Assembly (NCBI GenBank): GCA_030430835.1
Contig: JAUIKJ010000060.1
Location: forward strand, 1-10,817
DNA: 10,817 nt
Source: Candidatus Hydrogenedentota bacterium
Lineage (GTDB): Bacteria; Hydrogenedentota; Hydrogenedentia; Hydrogenedentales; JAEUWI01
Direction of reading: 5' to 3'
This document shows positions 1 to 5,657 of this stretch, piece after piece; within the stretch, counting starts at the first letter, position 1, and each line of letters opens with the position of its first letter. The notes below the pieces were generated by a model. The model made no database searches. It had not been told where the DNA came from and saw only the letters and a list, made by a program, of their open reading frames with translations. A program made the translations under genes and the position numbers.

Positions 1-1365
1 GATTCTCCGCGCTCCAACGTCGCGGAATATTCCGTTTCGGAAATCTCCTTCGCCCTGAAGCGCACCGTCGAGGATGCGTTCGAGCGGGTGCGCATTCGCG
101 GCGAGATTTCCGGCTATCGCGGACCGCATTCCTCAGGCCACGCTTATTTCACGCTGAAGGATGCCGACAGCCAGATCGACGCGGTGATCTTCAAGGGCCG
201 GCTCCAGCGGCTCCGCTTCGAGCCGGAGAGCGGGCTTGAAGTTCTCGCACGGGGCCGTATCACGGTTTATGAGCGGCGCGGCAACTACCAGATCGTGCTG
301 GAAGAAATGCAGCCGCGCGGCGTCGGCGCGTTGCAGTTGGCCTTCGAGCGGCTCAAGAAGAAGCTCGAGGCCGAAGGCCTCTTCGACGACGCACACAAAA
401 AACCGCTCCCGCTCCTGCCCAAGCGCATCGGTATCGTCACCTCGCCGACGGGCGCGGCCATTCGCGACATCCTGCATGTGCTCGATCGCCGCTTCGCGAA
501 CGTGCATGTGCTGATCCATCCCGCGCGCGTGCAGGGCGATGGCGCCGCGGCGGAGATCGTCGCGGGTATTCGCGCGCTCGATGCCTGGGGGGCCGACGTG
601 ATGATCATCGGACGCGGCGGCGGCTCGCTGGAGGACCTCTGGCCCTTCAACGAAGAGGCGGTCGTGCGCGCGGTCTTCGCGTCGAAGACACCGATCATCT
701 CGGCTGTCGGCCATGAAGTCGATTTCTCGCTGAGCGACTTCGCCGCGGATCTGCGCGCGCCCACGCCGTCGGCCGCCGCCGAGGTGGTGGTGAAGGAGCA
801 ACAGGCGCTGGCGAATCAGGTGCAGCAACTGCGCGCGCGCCTCGGCCGTGCGCTCACGCACCGCCTCGAAGAGGCGCGCCGCCGCGTACAGGTGGCCAAG
901 CGCAGCTACATCTTCGAGCGCCCGGACGAACTCGTCCGCCAGCGGCGGCAAGAGGCCGATGAACTGCGCATGCGCCTGGAAGATGCGCTGGCCAGTCAGG
1001 CGCGCGATGCGCGGCAACGGCTCGTGCATGCAACCCGATCACTATCGCTGCTCGCGCCCTCCGCGCGGTTGGTGCGCGTGCGCGAACGCAGCGCGGAATT
1101 GCGCAACCGCCTGCGCCACGCGGGCAGTGGACTCACGGAGAGCCCGCGCCAACAGCTGCGCACGCGCATGGCGCAGCTCGATGCGCTGAGTCCCGTGGCC
1201 ATACTCACGCGCGGTTACGCGCTGGCTTGGAAGATGCCCGAACGCACCCTGCTGCGCGTGGCCGGCGAAGCCGCCCCGGGCGACGCTATCGAAGTGCGGC
1301 TCGGACGCGGTATGATCGCCGCGAAAGTGGAACGAATCGAGGAAGGACACGATGCCCAAAGCTAA
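1..1365 (+). CDS. xseA: Exodeoxyribonuclease VII large subunit (5' end outside window)
   Basis: Catalytic subunit of exonuclease VII, which degrades single-stranded DNA from both ends into short oligonucleotides and acts in mismatch repair and clearance of damaged DNA. The frame is open from base 1 (first residues DSPRSNVAEYSV), so the GTG at 88 is internal and the true start lies left of the window. 454 residues are visible; the E. coli protein has about 456, so little is missing. The N-terminal 100 or so residues are the OB-fold DNA-binding domain (ISGYRGPHSSGHAYFTLKD). The catalytic domain follows with PKRIGIVTSPTGAAIRDIL, GRGGGSLEDLWPFNEE and AVGHEVDFSLSDFAADLRAP, then a long Arg/Glu-rich coiled-coil region and the usual LSPVAILTRGYAL near the end. 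It overlaps xseB by 14 bases. Identification is secure. Confidence 0.97.
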   Translation, partial: DSPRSNVAEYSVSEISFALKRTVEDAFERVRIRGEISGYRGPHSSGHAYFTLKDADSQIDAVIFKGRLQRLRFEPESGLEVLARGRITVYERRGNYQIVLEEMQPRGVGALQLAFERLKKKLEAEGLFDDAHKKPLPLLPKRIGIVTSPTGAAIRDILHVLDRRFANVHVLIHPARVQGDGAAAEIVAGIRALDAWGADVMIIGRGGGSLEDLWPFNEEAVVRAVFASKTPIISAVGHEVDFSLSDFAADLRAPTPSAAAEVVVKEQQALANQVQQLRARLGRALTHRLEEARRRVQVAKRSYIFERPDELVRQRRQEADELRMRLEDALASQARDARQRLVHATRSLSLLAPSARLVRVRERSAELRNRLRHAGSGLTESPRQQLRTRMAQLDALSPVAILTRGYALAWKMPERTLLRVAGEAAPGDAIEVRLGRGMIAAKVERIEEGHDAQS

Positions 1366-1687
1366 GAAAGAAGCCGCCGCCAATTTCGAGAAGGATCTCG
1401 AAGCGTTGGAGAAGGTGGTCGGCGCGCTGGAAGAAGGCGGCCTCTCGCTTGACGAATCGCTCAAGCAATTCGAAGAGGGCATTGCCCTGTCGCGCCGCTG
1501 CGAACAGGCGCTGAGCGCGGCGGAAAAGAAGATCCAGATCCTGATGAAGAACGCCGACGGCGAACTCGAGGCGAAGAACTTCGGCGACGAGGACGACGAA
1601 GACGATGCCACGCCGGACAACGACGAACCGCCTGCGGAAGCCTACGAAGACGGCGAAGAAGACGAGGACGGAGAACTCCTCTTCTGA
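1352..1687 (+). CDS. xseB: Exodeoxyribonuclease VII small subunit with acidic C-terminal tail
   Basis: Small subunit of exonuclease VII; several copies wrap the coiled-coil arm of XseA and are needed for a stable, active enzyme. Residues 11-70 form the two-helix family core (NFEKDLEALEKVVGALEEGG, LSLDESLKQFEEGIALSRRC, then EQALSAAEKKIQIL). Start ATG at 1352 has AAGGA at 1343-1347, 4 bases away, inside the end of xseA. At 111 residues it is longer than the usual roughly 80. The extra part is residues 79-111, where 19 of 33 residues are Asp or Glu, ending DGELLF. The core identification is secure; the role of the tail is unknown. The stop codon overlaps the ispA start by one base, so translation of the two is probably coupled. 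Confidence 0.95.
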   Translation: MPKAKKEAAANFEKDLEALEKVVGALEEGGLSLDESLKQFEEGIALSRRCEQALSAAEKKIQILMKNADGELEAKNFGDEDDEDDATPDNDEPPAEAYEDGEEDEDGELLF

Positions 1688-2550
1688 TGGATGCCGAGAC
1701 TTTTCTTGAAGCGAAAGGCGCGGCGACCGAGCGCGCGATGGCGAACTACCTGGACGCCTGGACGGGCGCGCCCGCGCCGCTGCTCGAGGCCATGCGTTAC
1801 AGTCTCTTTGCCGGCGGCAAGCGCCTGCGCCCCGCGCTCGCGCTGGGCGCGGCGGAGGCGGTCTGCGGCGATGACGCACCCGCGATGCCCGCGGCCTGTG
1901 CGCTCGAGATGATCCACACCTACTCGCTCATTCATGACGACCTGCCCTGCATGGACGACGACGACCTGCGCCGCGGCAAGCCCACGGCGCACATCCAGTT
2001 CGGCGAGGCACACGCGATCCTCGCGGGCGATTCCCTCCTCACCATGGCCTTTGACGTGCTTGCCGAGGCGGGCAACCTCGCCGTCATCCGGGAAGTCGCC
2101 CAGGCCTCGGGCGTCGCCGGGATGGCCGGTGGCCAATGGATCGACCTCGCCGCCGAAGGCAAGACCATCACCCTCGAAGAATTGCAACACATCCACGCCA
2201 GCAAGACCGGCGCGCTCATTCGCGCCGCGGTCCGCGCGGGTGGGCTGCTCGCCGGCGCGAATGAGGAACAACTCGCCGGCCTCACCGCCTATGGCGAACA
2301 CATCGGCCTCGCCTTCCAGATTGCCGACGATGTCCTCGACGTGACCGGCGACCAGGCCGCCATCGGCAAACCCGTCGGCAGCGACGAAGCCCGCGCCAAA
2401 TCTACCTACCCCGCACTCCTCGGCCTCGACGAATCCCGCCGCCTCGCCCTAGAAGCGGCGACCGCCGCGGAAGCCGCCCTCGCATCCCTCGGCGATGCGG
2501 GGGAGACCCTCCGCGCGCTGGCGCGCTACGTTGTGTCGCGGGACCGCTAA
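1687..2550 (+). CDS. ispA: Farnesyl diphosphate synthase
   Basis: Trans-prenyltransferase that condenses isopentenyl diphosphate with dimethylallyl and geranyl diphosphate to give C15 farnesyl diphosphate, the precursor of undecaprenyl phosphate and quinone side chains; cytoplasmic. The 287-residue length is typical. The first Asp-rich motif is DDLPCMD (84-90), preceded by MIHTYSLIH and followed by DDLRRGKPT. The second is DDVLD (214-218), followed by IGKPVGSDEARAKSTYP. The DDxxxxD spacing with Tyr79 five residues before the first Asp is the bacterial (type II) farnesyl synthase pattern, so C15 is favoured over C20, though a geranylgeranyl synthase cannot be excluded. The ATG overlaps the xseB stop (TGATG). 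The closest GGAG (1670-1673) is 13 bases away, so coupled translation is likely. In many bacteria dxs follows; here it does not. Confidence 0.93.
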   Translation: MDAETFLEAKGAATERAMANYLDAWTGAPAPLLEAMRYSLFAGGKRLRPALALGAAEAVCGDDAPAMPAACALEMIHTYSLIHDDLPCMDDDDLRRGKPTAHIQFGEAHAILAGDSLLTMAFDVLAEAGNLAVIREVAQASGVAGMAGGQWIDLAAEGKTITLEELQHIHASKTGALIRAAVRAGGLLAGANEEQLAGLTAYGEHIGLAFQIADDVLDVTGDQAAIGKPVGSDEARAKSTYPALLGLDESRRLALEAATAAEAALASLGDAGETLRALARYVVSRDR

Positions 2551-2579
2551 GCTGCAACGCAAACGCCATCTTGTCTTCT

Positions 2580-2640
2580 CGTTCCAAAATTCCATTTTGG
2601 AACGCACTTGCATGCAAAGTTGAACTTTGCGCTCCGCGCA
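2580..2640. repeat. Cluster of four short palindromes after ispA
   Basis: The sequence shows an 11-bp perfect stem, 2580-2590 (CGTTCCAAAAT) with 2594-2604 (ATTTTGGAACG), around a TCC loop. Next come the perfect palindrome TTGCATGCAA at 2608-2617, then GCAAAGTT (2614-2621) with AACTTTGC (2623-2630), then TGCGC (2628-2632) with GCGCA (2636-2640), again around TCC. No T-tract follows, so a classical intrinsic terminator is not indicated, although the first hairpin, 30 bases after the ispA stop, could end or protect that transcript. The compact multi-palindrome layout resembles a dispersed REP-type element; copy number cannot be judged from one window. Confidence 0.6.
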
Positions 2641-2710
2641 CCGTCGTGTTGCGAATGAGATCTAACTCTATACATGGCCGTTGCTTACGCGTAATCGACT
2701 GGCATTCCTC

Positions 2711-2739
2711 TTGACGCGACTACGGAAATCCCGTAGTAT
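2711..2739 (+). promoter_or_regulatory. Sigma-70 promoter for the toxin-antitoxin pair
   Basis: TTGACG (2711-2716) and TAGTAT (2734-2739) are separated by exactly 17 bases, close to the sigma-70 consensus TTGACA-17-TATAAT. The start of transcription would fall at about 2745-2747, on or next to the toxin ATG at 2745, which implies a leaderless or nearly leaderless mRNA. No Shine-Dalgarno sequence precedes that ATG. Confidence 0.7.
2719..2737. promoter_or_regulatory. Palindromic operator inside the toxin-antitoxin promoter
   Basis: Perfect inverted repeat ACTACGG (2719-2725), spacer AAATC, CCGTAGT (2731-2737). It fills the spacer and overlaps the -10 hexamer, so a protein bound here would block RNA polymerase. 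Toxin-antitoxin operons are usually repressed by their own antitoxin; the XRE helix-turn-helix antitoxin downstream is the natural candidate (inference). A second perfect palindrome, TTACGCGTAA, lies upstream at 2685-2694 and has a different sequence. Confidence 0.65.
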
Positions 2740-2744
2740 TAACT

Positions 2745-3017
2745 ATGGAATTCGAATGGGACGAAGCCAAGGCTGATCGAAACATGCGCAAGCATGGATT
2801 CGACTTCAATGAAGCGATATGGGTCTTCTTCGATCCATTCCTCCTTCAGGAAACGGACCCTTATGAGTTCGAGCCGCGAAAACGCGTAATCGGTGAATCA
2901 AAGGGCCGCATACTTTTTGTTGTCTATGCGGAGCGAGAATCCGCCCTTCGCTTGATCTCAGTGAGAAAAGCATCGCGTCAAGAAAGAAATCGATATGAAG
3001 CGAATAAGCATCGATGA
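2745..3017 (+). CDS. brnT: BrnT family type II toxin
   Basis: Toxin of the BrnT/DUF497 family. The characterised Brucella BrnT is a ribonuclease with a RelE-like fold that stops translation until bound by its antitoxin. The 90-residue protein shows the family pattern along its length: FEWDEAKADRNMRKHGFDF (3-21), VFFDP (27-31), R45-K46-R47, IGESKGRILFVVYAERE (49-65) and RLISVRKASRQERNRYE (69-85). The start is the ATG after the promoter; it has no Shine-Dalgarno, and the next in-frame ATG (2784) would remove the conserved N-terminus. The last 23 bases overlap the antitoxin gene. The coding sequence looks less GC-rich than xseA or ispA, which fits horizontal acquisition. Family assignment is firm; activity is inferred. 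Confidence 0.9.
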   Translation: MEFEWDEAKADRNMRKHGFDFNEAIWVFFDPFLLQETDPYEFEPRKRVIGESKGRILFVVYAERESALRLISVRKASRQERNRYEANKHR

Positions 3018-3342
3018 TCCCAAGAATATCCCTCCCGGCCGCACCAATTGGGCGCGTGTAGACGCCATGACCGATGAGGAAGTGCTCGCTAACGCACTTT
3101 CCGACCCGGACGCCCAACCGATGACCGAGGAAGAACTCGCACGGATGAAACCGCGTACGGACACCAAGGCGCTCCGTGCGCGCCTTGGTATGACCCAGGA
3201 AGAATTCGCCGCCAACTTCGGTCTGTCCCTCTCCGCACTCCGCGACTGGGAACAGTTTCGTGTCCGCCCCGATCAGGCCGCACGGACCTTGCTTCGGGTG
3301 ATTGCCGCAGACCCGGATGCGGTGCGGAAAGTTGTGGCGTGA
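2995..3342 (+). CDS. Antitoxin with BrnA-like N-terminus and XRE helix-turn-helix
   Basis: Partner antitoxin of the BrnT-type toxin, expected to bind and neutralise it and to repress the operon. 115 residues. Residues 18-52 (TNWARVDAMTDEEV, then PMTEEELARMKP) resemble the toxin-binding segment of BrnA antitoxins. Residues 58-88 form an XRE-type helix-turn-helix (KALRARLGMTQEEFAANFGL, then SLSALRDWEQ). The end, RPDQAARTLLRVIAADPDAV, is the tail common in HigA-like XRE antitoxins. Classical BrnA carries a ribbon-helix-helix DNA-binding domain instead. Start ATG at 2995 lies in the toxin gene, with a weak purine-rich site (AGAAAG, 2981-2986) 8 bases upstream. The order toxin first, antitoxin second matches brnTA operons. 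Confidence 0.85.
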   Translation: MKRISIDDPKNIPPGRTNWARVDAMTDEEVLANALSDPDAQPMTEEELARMKPRTDTKALRARLGMTQEEFAANFGLSLSALRDWEQFRVRPDQAARTLLRVIAADPDAVRKVVA

Positions 3343-3346
3343 ACTC

Positions 3347-3471
3347 TGTTGTGGGCGGGTTTCCCGACCCGCCCATGGATCCGACCGACGGTCTCCAAGC
3401 CAAGCGCTCCCTCGGTTTTCTTGAAACCTTCGGTCGACAGCGTGGCATGGTCGGGAAACCATGCCACAGCA
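3347..3471. repeat. Imperfect 125-bp inverted repeat with two terminal hairpins
   Basis: The segment folds on one axis (paired positions sum to 6818). Matching blocks include GGTTTCCCGACC (3358-3369) with GGTCGGGAAACC (3449-3460), CGACCGA (3382-3388) with TCGGTCG (3430-3436), and end pairs 3350-3354 with 3464-3468. Each end also forms its own hairpin: TGGGCGGGT (3352-3360) with ACCCGCCCA (3367-3375), and GTGGCATGGT (3442-3451) with ACCATGCCAC (3458-3467). The loops, TTCCCG and CGGGAA, are exact reverse complements. It fills the gap between the antitoxin and the convergent methyltransferase gene, so either hairpin might end transcription, but no T-tract follows. A miniature mobile element or REP-like repeat is the likeliest origin; it contains no gene. 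Confidence 0.6.
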
Positions 3472-3478
3472 AGGCGCG

Positions 3479-4117
3479 CTATGGGCGTTCCAGCATCCAC
3501 ACATGCTCCTGCGCAGGGCATTCGCCGCGTATCCCGCCGGGTACTTCGACGCGATCCAGTTTCGTCAGGTGGTAGTGGTCCTGGTAATAGCGCTCTACGA
3601 AGGCATCCGGGATGGAGAAGGGCGGGCCTTCGAGCTTGCTCTGGTCGTATTCAAAGGCGAGGAGCAATTGGGGCGCGGTGCTGGTGATGGTCCTGAGGTG
3701 CGCGGTGTAGCGCTGCCGCATGTCCTCGGGCAGCGCGACCAGGGCCGCGCGGTCGTAGATGGCGTCGACCGTGCCGAGGATGTCGCCCGTTACTTCAAAC
3801 ACATCGCCGACGAAGATGTCGATGTCGGGGCCGCGGTAGTGTTTGAGCGCAGCGATGCTGGATACCTCCGGCGCAACGCCCAGGTCCTCGAAGAGTTGCA
3901 CAATCGCCGATTCGCTGAGTTCCGCGCCCACGACGCGATAGCCCTCAGACAGCAGCCACCCGATATCCAAGGTCTTCCCGCACAAGGGTACGAAAACACG
4001 CGCGTTCGCGTTCAGCAACAGCGCTGGGAAGTGCTTCAGCAGCAGCGGATTTGCTTCGCTCCCGTGAAACGCGATCTCGCCCTTCGCCCAGCGCTCGTGC
4101 CAAAAATTCGCGTCCAT
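3479..4117 (-). CDS. tpm: Thiopurine S-methyltransferase family protein
   Basis: SAM-dependent methyltransferase of the bacterial TPMT family. Members methylate thiol groups of thiopurines, and some Pseudomonas homologues methylate selenium or tellurium compounds to volatile products; the natural substrate here is unknown. 212 residues, close to the usual 215-220. Visible family features: FWHERWAKGEIAFH (5-18), the SAM-binding segment ARVFVPLCGKTLDIGWL (39-55) with GAELSE (64-69), YDRAALVALP (121-130) and EYDQSKLEGPPFSIP (156-170). Start ATG at 4117 has AGGAG 6 bases upstream. It is the last minus-strand gene after the MFS transporter, 80 bases away with its own possible promoter, and its stop lies just before the inverted repeat at 3347-3471. 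Confidence 0.9.
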   Translation of the reverse strand: MDANFWHERWAKGEIAFHGSEANPLLLKHFPALLLNANARVFVPLCGKTLDIGWLLSEGYRVVGAELSESAIVQLFEDLGVAPEVSSIAALKHYRGPDIDIFVGDVFEVTGDILGTVDAIYDRAALVALPEDMRQRYTAHLRTITSTAPQLLLAFEYDQSKLEGPPFSIPDAFVERYYQDHYHLTKLDRVEVPGGIRGECPAQEHVWMLERP

Positions 4118-4148
4118 GGTGTCTCCTGTTGAATGTTATCTGGCGCAG

Positions 4149-4179
4149 ATTATGTTCCGCGTCGAAAGATCGGAACCAA
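4149..4179 (-). promoter_or_regulatory. Possible promoter of the TPMT-family gene
   Basis: On the minus strand, CATAAT (4154-4149) matches 5 of 6 bases of the -10 consensus, and TTGGTT (4179-4174) lies 19 bases upstream, which is longer than ideal. The start of transcription would be about 25 bases before the ATG at 4117. Read-through from the MFS gene is an alternative. Confidence 0.3.
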
Positions 4180-4197
4180 CTTGGCTGGTGTTGCTAC

Positions 4198-5355
4198 TTA
4201 GGTGGACGTCTTTGCATCCCACCGCCACACCACGGCCATGGCGCCCACCAGCAGCAATGGGCACGCCGCGCCGGCGGCCATGGCCCAGTTCAGGTCGGAG
4301 GCCTTGGCGATGGCGCCCGCGGCCCAGGGCATGATGAGGCAGCCGAGGTTGCCGGCGGCGGAAAGGACGGCGAAGAGGGTGGCACCGCCCTGGGGGATTT
4401 GGTCGGCGGTGATGCCGAGGTTCGTGGGCCAGAGCACGCTGACCGTCAGGCCGACGAGCATACAGGCGGCCAGCGCCACCGGCGCCACGGGTGCCCACGC
4501 GGCCACGAGGTAGAGCACGCCGCAGGCGGCCGCCGCGACGCAGACGAGGCCGTGCGGCTCGACGCGCGCGAGGATGCGTGGCGCAAGGGTTCGGCCCACG
4601 GCCGCAGCGAGCGCAAAGACCGCCAGGCCGAGGCCGCCCGCAGCGCGGGGAAAGCCGAGCGTGCGTTCGGTGAAGGCCGGGAGCCATTGCGCCATGCCTT
4701 CCTCGGTCGCGCCGACGAGCGCGATCATGCCGAGGGCGACGTAGAAGCGGGGCATACGCAGCATCTTGCGCAGGCCGTGGCGCGGGGAGTCGGGGTGTAC
4801 CAGTGGGGGAAGGGGGGCGCGCAGAAAGGCCGCGGTGAGCAGCAGGGGGAGGAGTATCAATCCACACGCCACGACGCGCCAACTCACGCCCGCCCAAAGG
4901 CCGGCCGAGGAAATGACGACTGTGCCCACCAGCCCGATGCAATAGAAGGCATGGAGCTGGTTCATCGCGGAGGATCGCCGGCCGATGCTCAGCGCGGAGA
5001 CAATCGGGCTCATCAGCATATCGAGCACACCCGCGCCGACGCCGATCGTGGCGCAGGCCGCCAGCAACGCCGTGTAGTTCGGCGCGGCGGCGATGAGTCC
5101 GAGGCCGAGCACGGTGAGCAACAAGCCAATCACCGCGAAGCGCCGCGCTCCGAATCGATCCGCCAGCGGCCCGCTCGTCAGGATTCCGATCAGTGCCCCG
5201 CCAAAGAAGGCCGCCGCAAAGCGCCCGAGCTGTTCTTCGGTGAGTCCGCCGAAGGCGTCGGAGAAGGAGGTGAGGAATACCGGCATCAGCCCCGGGCCAA
5301 ACGCGATACACATCATGCCGCCATAGCAGAGCCAAAGTACGTGCCGGGGTTTCAT
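4198..5355 (-). CDS. Major facilitator superfamily transporter
   Basis: Inner-membrane secondary transporter of 385 residues, with hydrophobic segments in two blocks of about six (roughly residues 5-175 and 205-380). The blocks are joined by a charged cytoplasmic loop (PDSPRHGLRKMLRMPRF, about 188-204). The MFS signature motif A is present as GPLADRFGARR (62-72) between helices 2 and 3. The general look is that of the sugar/FucP-like and YbjJ-like branch of MFS, but substrate cannot be read from the sequence. Start ATG at 5355 has no good Shine-Dalgarno; it is kept because it gives a complete first helix (HVLWLCYGGMMCIAFGPGL). It lies downstream of the sialidase on the same strand after a 302-base gap, so uptake of a released sugar is only a possibility. 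A large plus-strand open frame over this gene is a GC-rich shadow. Confidence 0.9.
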   Translation of the reverse strand: MKPRHVLWLCYGGMMCIAFGPGLMPVFLTSFSDAFGGLTEEQLGRFAAAFFGGALIGILTSGPLADRFGARRFAVIGLLLTVLGLGLIAAAPNYTALLAACATIGVGAGVLDMLMSPIVSALSIGRRSSAMNQLHAFYCIGLVGTVVISSAGLWAGVSWRVVACGLILLPLLLTAAFLRAPLPPLVHPDSPRHGLRKMLRMPRFYVALGMIALVGATEEGMAQWLPAFTERTLGFPRAAGGLGLAVFALAAAVGRTLAPRILARVEPHGLVCVAAAACGVLYLVAAWAPVAPVALAACMLVGLTVSVLWPTNLGITADQIPQGGATLFAVLSAAGNLGCLIMPWAAGAIAKASDLNWAMAAGAACPLLLVGAMAVVWRWDAKTST

Positions 5356-5396
5356 CGGGTGTGTGTGACCAGCATGCGTTGCGCCGGTGTCGCGAG

Positions 5397-5426
5397 CGTA
5401 TACGGTAGAGGGGGATTCGATGACAA
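5397..5426 (-). promoter_or_regulatory. Probable promoter of the MFS transporter gene
   Basis: On the minus strand, TTGTCA (5426-5421) matches 5 of 6 bases of the -35 consensus and TATACG (5402-5397) matches 4 of 6 of the -10, with an 18-base spacer. Transcription would start about 35 bases before the ATG at 5355. The -10 sits in the palindrome CGTATACG (5397-5404). Confidence 0.45.
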
Positions 5427-5468
5427 AGCGGTCTCAATCCATGAAGTGATGCGGTCACGGGTTCCGTG

Positions 5469-5581
5469 TCCCCCTTCGAAGAGGGTGCCCGCAGGGCGGG
5501 GGATGTGACGCGCCGGCAATCAACTGAACCCAAGCATTGGCGTCAGGTCCTACATCCCCCTTGGTCCCCCTTCGAAGGGGG
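5469..5581. repeat. GC-rich palindromic repeat pair between sialidase and MFS genes
   Basis: The 302-base gap 5356-5657 contains no gene. Its centre holds CCCCCTTCGAAGGGGG, a perfect 16-bp palindrome at 5566-5581, and a one-mismatch copy CCCCCTTCGAAGAGGG at 5470-5485. After the first copy comes GCCC-GCA-GGGC (5487-5497), and TCCCCC (5469-5474) can pair with GGGGGA (5498-5503). GGGGGATGT (5498-5506) is also the reverse complement of ACATCCCCC (5552-5560), so the two halves form an inverted pair. This has the form of a dispersed intergenic repeat of non-autonomous type. It lies about 80 bases past the sialidase stop and may also end that transcript; no T-tract is seen. The MFS promoter candidate accounts for 5397-5426. 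Nothing is seen in 5582-5657. Confidence 0.6.
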
Positions 5582-5657
5582 ATACCATCGCCGGGGAGGA
5601 CGAAGAAGGCCAGACGTTGTGCGCAGTCACGTAGAGTCTAGCATAGTTACCTGCAAG

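Noticed and set aside
133..1029. 298-codon minus-strand open frame inside xseA
   Set aside because: Shadow of the conserved xseA frame; no homology-like features.
2687..2892. ACGCGTAATCG repeated at 2687-2697 and 2882-2892
   Set aside because: An 11-base exact repeat is expected several times by chance in a window of this size, and the second copy lies within the toxin coding sequence.
2806..3504. 232-codon minus-strand frame across the toxin-antitoxin pair
   Set aside because: It runs through both conserved genes and the inverted repeat and has no domain of its own.
4051..5508. 485-codon plus-strand open frame over the MFS gene
   Set aside because: It is rich in Gly, Arg, Ala and His with no recognisable domain and lies opposite a clear transporter with motif A; long antisense frames are common in GC-rich genes.
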